From positions 6,262,001 to 6,326,000 of the forward strand of contig JAOVFP010000001.1 of the NCBI GenBank assembly GCA_025738555.1: a stretch of DNA of 64,000 nt. The letters are read 5' to 3'. Shown here in pieces: positions 34,701 through 42,440 of this stretch (its first letter is position 1; each line of letters starts with the position of its first letter). Both the position numbers and the translations under genes were made by a program. The stretch comes from Cyathus striatus (taxonomy: Eukaryota > Basidiomycota > Agaricomycetes > Agaricales > Nidulariaceae). The notes beneath the pieces were generated by a model, which ran no database searches, had not been told where the DNA came from, and was given only the letters and a program-made list of their open reading frames with translations.

Positions 34701-37700
34701 ACTGGAACCGGACTGGATTTGGAAAATTGGGTGGACTCACAGCAAAAATGTGTCCGCCTGGAGTCCAGCTGGAATCCACGGACTATCTGGAAAATCCTTG
34801 AAGTTCGTCCGGATAGTCCGTGGAATCCATGGAGTCCGTCCGGAGTCCGAACGGAATGGGGGGGCGAGCATAAAGACCTCGAGGGAGATGAGACTCATTG
34901 AGCATAGCTGTAACATCATCAGCCATAGTGTGATTTGCACGCTCTGCAACTCCATTTTGCTGAGGTCTGGCAGGAGCAGTATGTCTCCTTACAATTCCAC
35001 ATCTATCTGTGAACTTGATGAATGCATTAGACATGTATTCACCTCCCTTGTCATCCTGTAAAGCTTTAATCTTTCTCCCAAGTTGGTTCTCAACCAAAGA
35101 CTTGTAACTCCTGAAAGCATCAAATGCACCACTCTTCTTCTTCAAGAAGGCAACACAACGATATCTGGTGTAATCATCAATGAATGTGATCCAGTATCTA
35201 TAGCCAGATGGAGTCTGAGTAGGCAAAGGGCCATGGAGGTCAGAATGAATGAGCTCTAAAGGGGCAGAAGTGCAAGATTCAGATGAAGGGAATGGATTAG
35301 AATGCATCTTGCCAGCTAAGCAAGGTTCACAGATAGGGTCAGGCTTCTCCTTGGACTTGATGACAATCCCTGTAGCCATATCTTCAGATATAAGTTTCTG
35401 AATGTCTGCATAATTATGGTGTGCAAGACGACGATGCCATAGCTGTAAATCCATGGGGCAAGTTGAAGAAATGTTGGCTACTTCAGAAACAGCAGAAAGG
35501 GCTTCTGTCTCTCCATCCAAGTATGCATTATTGTTGGGAGTGATGGAAGCAGAGAATATAAGACTTCCATTCTTGCTGAAATCAACATACTGTGATCCAG
35601 CAGTCATAATGATGCCCTTGCAATGAGTTAAGTAGAGACAGGAGAGTAAATTGTTTCTGAGCTGGGGTACATGCAGGACTCTGGTGAATTCTATAGATCT
35701 GGATACCTTTCCTCTAATCACTGGGTGAAAGACCACAGTGCCCACTCCTTGGGAATAAATGATTTTCCCATCAGCTAACTTGATTGGAACCTTCTTGGGT
35801 GCATAATTGCGAACCCAATGGTGATGGGGTGTCATATGACAAGATGCCCCTGTATCTGTGTTCCAATCAAAGTCTGCATCAAGTTGGAGTGGGTAGGAAG
35901 GATCTGAGGGATCCAGAGAACGAGTACTTGCATTTCCAGCAAATTCAGTAGCATCTCCATTGAATTCTGAATCAAATTTGACATCAGCAGAGGCAGTAGT
36001 AACTTCTGATGTGGAGGATTGTGCTATGGAAGCAGTGGAAGAGGGAGAAGGCTGTGGAGAACCAGTGGAAGATGGCAGACTAGATGAAGATATGCCAGGA
36101 GAGGTACTTTTGGGTGAAGTGGAACCTGGAGTGGAACCTGGAATGGAAGACCTAGTGGTAGCCTGCTTATGAGCTCGTGATCTTGCTCTTTTGAATCTGT
36201 AGCAGTTGGATTGAAAGTGACCAACTCGATTGCAGAATTCACAAGTAATAGACATGGTGTCACCAATGTCCAGATGTGGGGAGACAAAGCAGGTGATGTA
36301 GAATAACAAGACCAAAGGAATGTGATTTGAAGTGCACTGTGAGTAATGACCCAGACAGCACACTGAATGGATGTGCAGAGGAGAAAGACCAGAGTGTGGT
36401 AGGAACTGCACTGTCGGTAAAATCCCAGACAGCATAAGTAGAAGGAAGGTGATGAGTTGTAGTGGAACTACCAGAACAACTGGGTAAAAAGAATGTGGAG
36501 TGGAGGTTGATTTAACAAGCAAGCAGTTAAAGCTCGGGGCCCATAACCTGTGAGATGTACAACCAGGGCAGTGACCTGCAGGACTGAGAGAGACACAATA
36601 GGGTCTGAAGTCCAATGTACAGTGAGCAAGTATTAGATTGAAGTAGTATGTGTACAGCTTACCTGAAGTCCAATGTACAGTGAGCAAGTGGGGATTGCCA
36701 CTGTAGGACCTCAGGATTATATACTACTAGCTTATCTACCAAAGTCCGAGGGTCCAAGGGTCCAACCAAGGTCCCAACCCAGGTCCAGTACCTAAGTTTA
36801 CCTAAGTCTACCTAAGGTTCATTAGTCAGCAGAGAAGTGTCAGATCACTTCTAACACTTTGTTCCTATATATTTCAGAAGTTTGTACAGATAAACCTGGA
36901 GCTCTACTCTTCTGAATGTAAAGATTGGGAGAGAACTAAAAAGATCATTGTAAATTTTGATAACTCCAGTTGATGGAGTTGTATTAGTGGTATCAACTAT
37001 CATTTTATCTTTGTCTCCAATATTAAAGATATTTCCAAGTGCATTCTGATGGCTGTGCCCACCAATAATCTTTGATGCTCCTTGAAGGTCAATAGATGTG
37101 TCATCTGGAGTGGAATATTCAGATTGCCTTATAAAGTTTTCAAATTGCTCAGGATTCTGAAGTACATTGTTCCTCACAGATTTTTCAGACATAGATGTAG
37201 AACTCCTAGTTGAAGTTCTGGATACAGACCAGCTAGAAGCAGACTGGCTATTTGATGCAGAACTGTGGGAAATAGACCTTCAGCTAATCTTTGATGAGTG
37301 GCTACTAGTACTCAGAGTGGGAGACTCAGGAGAACTGGATCTTCCCCACTTTTCAGTAGCCTTCTGGGGAGTAGTCTCAATAATCTCATAATCTATATCC
37401 TCTTCTTGAATTTGACCTGGATGTGAGGAAAATACTAATGATGTCTCATGCTTATTAAACAGATGTCCCATGTCATTTGAAAGCGAACTAAATGGATCTT
37501 GAGGAGTAGGATAGATGCTGGTGTAACAGTTCCTGAGCATTCACAATAATGAGGTGGTGGTGCCACTGGAACATTGCTATTTTCTAAGATTTTTTCAACT
37601 CTAAAAAATGAGAACAATATGAGAAAAGATGTGAATATGAATAAAAAAATATACTTTGTAAATCTCTTTGGTTTTCCAGCAGCTTCATTTTGCTGGTCTT

Positions 37701-38146
37701 CTTTGAGTCTTTGAACAGAGCTTTTCCTGCCAGTACATAAGATGACTAAAAATAATATACACTTTTACTCACTTAATTTTCTTCTTTCTAGCCCCCCCTC
37801 CCTGCTCTCTCACTCCTCCCTCCCTCTCTTCCCCTTCCTCCCTTCCCTCTTCCCCCCCCTCCCTTTCTACTCCAACTTCCTCCTCCCCTGTCCCACTTTC
37901 CTCCTCCTCCTTCTCCTCCTCCTCCTCCTCCTCATTGTCACTCACAATCCTTTTCCCTCCCTTCCCCTTTCTCCCACCCCTACCCCCCCCTCCAGACTTA
38001 GCTGGCCCCCCTCTCTTAGACTTGGAGGTAGAAGCTTGAGGCTTGATTGTGTCAGCACTCCAAGAATCCTTGGTCCTGGACCTGGTGGAGGTAGCAGGGA
38101 TGGAAGATGCAGCAGCAGTGGCAGATCTAAGAGACCTAGGTGCCAC
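22785..38146 (-). CDS. X2: partner gene X of unit 2, split by the Copia element
   Basis: The N-terminal part (38146 to about 36862) has APRSLRSATAAASS, a Gly/Arg- and Glu-rich region, KSSVQRLKEDQQNEAAGKP, ILENSNVPVAPPP, a Ser-rich region and GASKIIGGHSHQNALGNIF. Copia lies between 36856 and 23610. The C-terminal part (23609-22785) has NPYVFLWEDNGWSLTGQYS, AQKRIIDFFKVPLALHDHG, LQYAKWVFIENIIKKFP, KMELWFEGNPDIS and a Lys-rich tail. Apart from the insertion I see no stop or frameshift, so it looks like a recently killed gene. At the place where X3 starts with ATG, X2 reads GTG (38146); an ATG at 38210 in frame could serve instead. Compare X1 and X3 for the family pattern. The molecular role is unknown. 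Confidence 0.7.
23610..23952 (-). repeat. Copia LTR, 343 bp (3' LTR in element sense)
   Basis: Same sequence as 36549-36856 except for extra GGGTCCAA copies near 23815-23880. Followed inside the element by a C-run (CCCCCCCC, the minus-strand polypurine tract region). Confidence 0.9.
26397..26640. repeat. T-side iterons of unit 3 (GAGTCCGG / GGAGTCC)
   Basis: GTCCGGACTCCGGACGG opens the block, then GGTGGAGTCCGGNGGAGTCC variants follow. The matching block at about 34570-34860 uses the same motifs. Confidence 0.85.
26675..27010. repeat. Tandem ~57-bp repeat (TACTACATTTTCCCACACCC)
   Basis: Four or so degenerate copies of a unit containing CATTTTCCCACACCCTTCAG and CATGCTACCACTACT, between the iterons and the 3' end of T3. 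No coding pattern. Confidence 0.65.
27046..29190 (-). pseudogene. T3: CxC5/CxC6 KDZ-like transposase with three frameshifts
   Basis: It covers the whole T family: a hydrophobic N-terminal segment (FWLLIIWLFQWLPSAILV), FPNITFDVFSKFILSNF, CxC5 cysteines (CPIAAEC, CEKC), CxC6 (CAYDNC, FCDVH, CRVRDC, CNEH), YYCVETICAPCG, then YICIDKAC, FVVDGYHY and ACEQLNSW for the presumed D-D-E. It ends at TAG 27048-27046. Frameshifts lie in an A-run near 28905, near 27840 (also an A-run) and near 27440. No stop codon is needed to explain the breaks, so decay is recent. It has an intron after IVMGPQ (about 27953-28000) that T1 lacks, and it lacks the T1 intron before ACEQLN. Confidence 0.85.
29232..29997 (+). 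mobile_element. E3: solo LTR, 766 bp, 5-bp TSD ATATG
   Basis: Begins TGTTATATCCATGTCCGG and ends CGGTACGTAACA, with ATATG at 29227-29231 and 29998-30002. TG..CA ends, a 5-bp duplication and lack of coding fit a solo LTR. CpG is abundant here, unlike most of the window, which suggests this copy is young. It separates X3 from T3. Confidence 0.85.
30068..32376 (-). CDS. X3: partner gene X of unit 3, most complete copy
   Basis: Starts at ATG 32376 (MAPRRSTRSATTQASS) and ends at 30068 in a Lys/Glu-rich tail. Exons in order: basic N-terminus with KKAKKTR; KTSEQKRAEDAAADKEG; RVLEESGLPVAPPKRGP; several short Ser/Asp-rich exons; SPPVSPPRTISKPGTVD; GGILRGNALGNH (the shortened form of the HALGN motif); VWLYMSNADPSTVMVPGVAS; CLYVYESKAWNILGNFESA; then EELIDVLKIPRNILESTAPG, VAYQRYLACIKAV, WYENYSNF, MQSWLAEDE and LWGFERDYY. 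Introns are short. I see no certain lesion, though small exon borders were placed by eye. Function is unknown; constant pairing with T suggests a shared job in mobility or expression of the unit. Confidence 0.65.
32500..32685. other. 5' flank of X3
   Basis: No gene recognised. The 17-bp CACTGGCAACTGCCAGG motif upstream of X1 and X2 is not found here. Confidence 0.4.
32690..33990. repeat. G-rich minisatellite of unit 3 (CCTCGTC..GACGAGG)
   Basis: Monomers of about 45-60 bp join CCTCGTCACTTGCGAGACGAGG (given here as arms CCTCGTC and GACGAGG around an 8-nt loop) to G-runs of 6-12. The + strand is G-rich, as in units 1 and 2. Open frames of up to 252 codons in it are artefacts. Confidence 0.88.
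34408..34502 (+). ncRNA. tRNA-like Pol III cassette of unit 3
   Basis: GTTTGGTGTATCGGTATTGC (from 34413) resembles a tRNA D-arm with A-box, GGTTCGATTC at 34473-34482 is a good B-box, and GTTTTTAC at 34497-34504 gives a T5 stop. It points toward the X-side end about 380 bp away. The T-stem does not pair fully, so a working tRNA is unlikely. Confidence 0.55.
34570..34865. repeat. X-side iterons of unit 3
   Basis: GGACTCCAGGTGGACTCCAG and GGAGTCCGNCCGGAGTCCG variants in both orientations, matching the T-side block. Confidence 0.8.
36549..36856 (-). repeat. Copia LTR, 308 bp (5' LTR in element sense)
   Basis: The 5' LTR in minus-strand sense. The bases just inside, GGTTATGGGCCCCGAG read on the minus strand, are the primer-binding-site region. 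Flanked by CTTTG at 36857-36861. Confidence 0.9.
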
Positions 38147-38515
38147 AGTAAAAGAGCAGAAAACAGTAAAGTAAAAAGAGCAAAAAGCAGTGACAGATCT
38201 TAAGTGATGCACTCAGATGAGGGAAGAAAGAAAGGGAACTGAACCCCAAGGTGTTTCTATATATTACAAGTTGCGACACATCACAGGTTCAAACTATAAA
38301 TAACTACTTGACAAGTAATTACCAAAATTCTTCCACAAAGTTCCAAATAGGTCCTGCTGTTCTCATCACTGGCAACTGCCAGGATAAGAAGGCCACAGGA
38401 CCTAATACAGAAAAGGATATCTCCACCGAAGCAGAGGAAAGACAAAAATTATAATTAAAGCAACCAAAGAGCCTCTGCACAAAGCAGAGAACATCAAAAA
38501 ATTGACAGGCATGCA
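38147..38515. other. 5' flank of X2 with the shared 17-bp motif
   Basis: CACTGGCAACTGCCAGG at 38367-38383 matches 17194-17210 exactly. Nothing else recognisable. Confidence 0.4.
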
Positions 38516-38519
38516 ACAC

Positions 38520-39350
38520 AACAAGAGGGTGGGAGCAGATGCACAATGAAGGGAGGGGGCAGAGTGCCACTCAATGCAATGTGAAAGGAATGAGGAGAAG
38601 CAGAGCACCACATGACACAATGAGAAGGGGGTGGGGAGGAGCAGAGTGCCATGCGATGCAACAAGAGGGTGGGGAGTGGATGCACAACAAGGGGAGGGTG
38701 GGAGGGAGAGCATTGCTCAACACAATGAGAAGCAGAGTGCCAGACTGCTACTCAACACAGTGAGATGCACGACAAGGAGAGGGGGGCAGAGTGCCACTCG
38801 ACACAACAAGAAGGGGATGAGAAAAAGCAGAGTGCCAGAGTGCTACTTGATGCAATGATAAAGTCCTGTGGAGTGAGGGGGTGGACAGGTGGTAATGTGT
38901 GTCGTCCTACACAGTAGGAAGGGGGGTCCAGAGGTGGTAGTTGTTGTCCTAGGTGGCAGGGAGGGGGTCTGAGGTGGAGATGTGTGTCATCCTACACAGT
39001 GGGAGGGAGGTCCAGAGGTAGTGGTTATTGTCCTATGCAGCAGGGATGGGGTCTGAGGTGGAGATGCATGTCATCCTATGCAGCAGGAGGGGGGTCCAGA
39101 GGTGGTCATCATTGTCCTAGGCAGCAGGGAGGGGGTCTGAGGTGGAGATGTGTGTCATTCTACGTGGTGGGAGGGGGGTCTGGAGGTGGTGGTTATTGTC
39201 CTACACAGCAGGGAGGGGGACCAGAGCTGTGCATTGTCATCCTATGCTGTGAACTGGGGGACCAAGGGTGGTGTGTTGTCATCCTACACAGTGAAACAGG
39301 GGACAAGAAGTTATGCATTGTCATTCTACACAGCAGGGAGGGGCTAGTAT
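38520..39350. repeat. G-rich minisatellites of unit 2
   Basis: Two arrays: about 38520-38870 (GGNAGAGTGCCACNCNATGCAA units) and about 38880-39350 (~90-bp units with GGGAGGGGGTCTGAGGTGG and TGTGTCATCCTACACA, whose ends TGTGT/ACACA can pair). Same strand bias as in units 1 and 3. Confidence 0.8.
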
Positions 39351-39384
39351 TACAATCACCTATGCTGAAAGGAGGGGAGGGGGA

Positions 39385-39960
39385 TTCCATGATCGCCCAT
39401 GATAAGAGGTGCCATATTTGCCCATGCAAACTGAGCCCATGCTGAAGATTGGAAGAAATTGTCCACACCATCAAATGTCATGTGCATTCATTGACATAGA
39501 ATATCAGGTGCTGCTAAAAAAAAAACATGCGAGATCGAATACAGACAAAAAAAGAAAATGCTCACTATTGATCCCAATACTGCCAACACCCAACACCCAA
39601 CATCCAATGCTGCGTAACAGGGGCCAGAGGTAGTGTGTTGCTGAACTGAGGTTGTCCTATGCTGCGAAATGGGGACCAGAGGCAGTGGGTTGTCATCCTA
39701 TGTGGCAGGGAAGGGGTCCATGATTGCCCATGCTAAAGAGTGCCATATTCACCCATGCACAATGAGTGCCGTATTCGCCCATGCAAACTGAGCCCACACT
39801 GAAGATTGGAAGAAATCACCCATGCCATCAAATGCCATGTGCGTTTGTTGACATAGCATATCTGGTGCTGCTAAAAAAAATGCGTGAGATCGAACAGAGA
39901 CAAAAAAAGAAAAACTCACATTAGCCAATGCCCAATGCCCAATGCCCAATGTGCTTGAAG
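39385..39960. repeat. Direct duplication, offset about 358 bp
   Basis: GCCCATGCAAACTGAGCCCA..CTGAAGATTGGAAGAAAT near 39418 recurs near 39778, and the following CATCAAATGNCATGTG and ACANACAAAAAAAGAAAA blocks also repeat. No gene. Confidence 0.7.
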
Positions 39961-40249
39961 TACCAAATGGAAAGTTACATATCTCACAAGCAAGCAGAAA
40001 GGAAGGAGAGAGGAGGGAGGGGAGGGGAAGGGAGGGGAGGGGAATAAGAAGTGGGATATTGTTGCTGTTGCTCAGTGCAAGTAGCAAGTCTGGATTTGTC
40101 TGATGATTTGGTCACATGAGAAATCAAATTGATACACACAGACCATTAGTGTGCACAGACCATCAATGCTCATGGACTATTAGTGTGCACAAACAATGAC
40201 AATAAGATCTATGCATATGCATGGACCATGTCACGTGATTTTTGTGGTG

Positions 40250-40500
40250 GGAGCAATTTCTCAGTAGATTCCCATTGGACTCCCTGAGATACCTCTCAGC
40301 ATAACCTCATTGGACTCTCTGAGAATCTCACTAATGGGAATTTAGTGAGAGTTTACTGAGATACAAAATTGTATGTAATCTCACTGGACTCTCTCCACAC
40401 TCTCAATACTTGCACTAAAATTAATACTAATTCTCACCAGAGTCTCAGAGACTCTCACTGGACTCTCACTGGACTCCAGTGAGACTGTGGGTTAGTGTAA
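40250..40500. repeat. X-side iterons of unit 2
   Basis: CTCACTGGACTCTC / GAGAATCTCACT variants ending at CTCCAGTGAGACTGTGGG just inside the X-side end at 40507. Confidence 0.75.
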
Positions 40501-41045
40501 TGACCTCCATGAATCACAATAACCAAGCTAGCATGCTATATCAATGCCTTGCATGAGCTTCATCATGAGTAAGTCTATATCTTGTAAACATTTTATCTTT
40601 AGTATAGATTGTTGATTATAATGATTTCCTTACAAATGGTATGTAGTTTTAAGATAAAATAGTGTAGATAAAATAGTACCACAGACATAATGGTGTCACT
40701 TTTTATAAAAATAAGAGATGGTATTTGAATGATTTGAAATGCATCAATACAGAACTGAACTTATGACTACAAGACAGAAAAACTTTATTTCAGGGATGTT
40801 TGTTACATCTGTGTCCAGAATCTGCTATTCTGCACTATCCCGACATTCCTGCACTTCCCACACTTCCGCATTGGCCGCATTTCTGACCAATTGTCAGATA
40901 CGTCGTCATGATTTATCATTTACTTACTTGTGCATGAGTGTTAGCCAGAATGATCATAAAAATGAAGTGTTTTATGATTGCCGCAATCATCTATCTCATG
41001 ATTGCCTGTTTCTAATGTAACTACTATATGTCTATTACAATTATT

Positions 41046-42440
41046 ATAGTGATCATATGCAATCATTGGTTACTTTGAAGTGGATATTACTACTGTAGGC
41101 CTATTATAAATGGTGATCATATGCAATCATTGGTTACTTTGAAGTGTATATTTCTACTGTAGGCCTATTATATATGGTGATCATATGCAATCATTGGTTA
41201 CTTTGAAGTGTATATTACTACTATAGACCTATTATATATGGTGATCATATGCAATCATTGGTTACTTTGAAGTGTATATTACTACTATAGACCTATTATA
41301 TATGGTGATCATATGCAATCATTGGTTACTTTGAAGTGTATATTACTACTATAGACCTATTATAAATGGTGATCATATGCAATCATTGGTTAATTTGAAG
41401 TGTATATTACCACTGTCCTATTATAAATGGTGATCATATGCAATCATTGGTTAATTTGAAGTGTATATTACCACTGTAGGCCTATTATAAATGGTGATCA
41501 TATGCAATCATTGGTTAATTTGAAGTGTATATTACTGCTGTAGGCCTATTATAAATGGTGATCATATGCAATCATTGGTTAATTTGAGGTGTATATTACT
41601 ACTGTAGGCATATTGTAAATGGTGATCATATGCAATCATTGGTTACTTTGAAGTGTATATTACCACTGTAGGCCTATTATAAATGGTGATCATATGCAAT
41701 CACCAGTTAATTTGAAGTGTATATTACCACTGTAGGCCTATTATAAATGGTGATCATATGCAATCATTGGTTAATTTGAAGTGTATATTACTGCTGTAGG
41801 CCTATTATAAATGGTGATCATATGCAATCATTGGTTAATTTGAGGTGTATATTACTACTGTAGGCATATTATAAATGGTGATCATATGCAATCATTGGTT
41901 ACTTTGAAGTGTATATTACCACTGTAGGCCTATTATAAATGGTGATCATATGCAATCACCAGTTAATTTGAAGTGTATATTACCACTGTAGGCCTATTAT
42001 AAATGGTGATCATATGCAATCATTGGTTAATTTGAAGTGTATATTACCACTGTAGGCCTATTATAAATGGTGATCATATGCAATCATTGGTTACTTTGAA
42101 GTGTATATAACTGCTATAGACCTATTATAAATGGTGATCATATGCAATCATTGGTTATTTTGAAGTGTATATTACCACTGTAGGCCTATTATAAATGGTG
42201 ATCATATGCAATCATTGGTTAATTTGAAGTGTATATTACTACTGTATGCCTATTATAAATGGTGATTATATTTAATCATTAGTCAATTTCCACTGAATAT
42301 TATGACTGTTGGCCTATTGTAATATTATGATTATATGTAATCATTGGTTAGTTTAGTGTATATTACTACTGTAGGCCTATTATAATATGATGATCACATG
42401 CAATCATTAATTAATTTGATGTGAACATGTCTACTGTAGG
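41046..42440 (+). repeat. 64-bp satellite array, left arm of the KDZ element (~21 copies)
   Basis: The unit contains TGGTGATCATATGCAATCA and GAAGTGTATATTACTACTG, with period 64 (marker GATCAT at 41115, 41179, 41243). Copies near the inner edge are more divergent. Confidence 0.93.

Larger units (their letters stand above)
26376..34880 (-). mobile_element. XT unit 3, 8.5 kb, 8-bp TSD GAGGGAGA, with T3 and X3
   Basis: The T-side end is CAGTACTTTACGCTCCCC and the X-side end, read inward, is GAGGTCTTTATGCTCGCC. GAGGGAGA is duplicated exactly at 26368-26375 and 34881-34888; removing the unit and one copy restores the Copia integrase frame. Order from the right: iterons, Pol III cassette, G-rich minisatellite, X3, a solo LTR (E3), T3, iterons. 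Without E3 and its duplication it is about 7.7 kb. T3 is frameshifted. Confidence 0.93.
24041..36300 (-). pseudogene. Copia polyprotein: zinc knuckle to RNase H, interrupted
   Basis: From about 36255 on the minus strand: zinc knuckle CEFCNRVGHFQSNC, protease DTGAS, GAG-pre-integrase (WHRRLAH..CEPC), integrase core (HSDLHGP, IDDYTRY, DDKGGEY, QQNGVAERANHT). Unit 3 breaks it at NESHLPRGLY. It resumes at about 26367 with FWSECLSSMVYVWN, then a TGA at 26242-26240 before VWGCTAYVF, a Pro/Ser-rich linker, the start of reverse transcriptase, and a second TGA at 25273-25271. The frame 25270-24041 holds LYGLKQAARQW, YIDDI (the YxDD catalytic motif), and RNase H (STTEAEYIA), ending at 24041. The N-terminal gag capsid domain is absent: only about 250 bp lie between the LTR and the zinc knuckle. 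The copy cannot move on its own. Confidence 0.9.
23610..36856 (-). mobile_element. Copia LTR retrotransposon, 4.7 kb plus nested unit 3
   Basis: LTRs at 23610-23952 and 36549-36856 begin TGTGAGATGTACAACC and end CACTTCTAACA on the + strand. CTTTG is duplicated exactly at 23605-23609 and 36857-36861. Coding order on the minus strand is protease, integrase, reverse transcriptase, RNase H, which is Copia. The LTRs are nearly identical except for a 35-bp expansion of a GGGTCCAA tract in the left one, so insertion was fairly recent. Unit 3 interrupts the integrase region. It sits in X2. Confidence 0.95.
19672..40507 (-). mobile_element. XT unit 2 with nested insertions (provisional limits)
   Basis: The T-side end CAGTATATTGCACTCTCC is at 19672 and an X-side end, read inward GAGGTCATTACACTAACCC, is at 40507. 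Both carry CTCTCACTGGACTC iterons (about 19690-20070 and 40250-40500), which no other unit has. Between them lie a truncated T2 and X2, both minus, plus Copia, a Tc1-like element and a truncated LTR. Subtracting these leaves about 5.9 kb, short of 8 kb by roughly the missing part of T2. The flanks CAAAAAAC and CATGAATC agree at only 5 of 8 positions, so the pairing is inferred from the shared iterons, not from a clean duplication. Confidence 0.6.

Noticed and set aside
40240..40507. A separate small element at the right edge of unit 2
   Set aside because: It has only one recognisable end; the iterons match 19690-20070, so I treat it as the unit 2 end.
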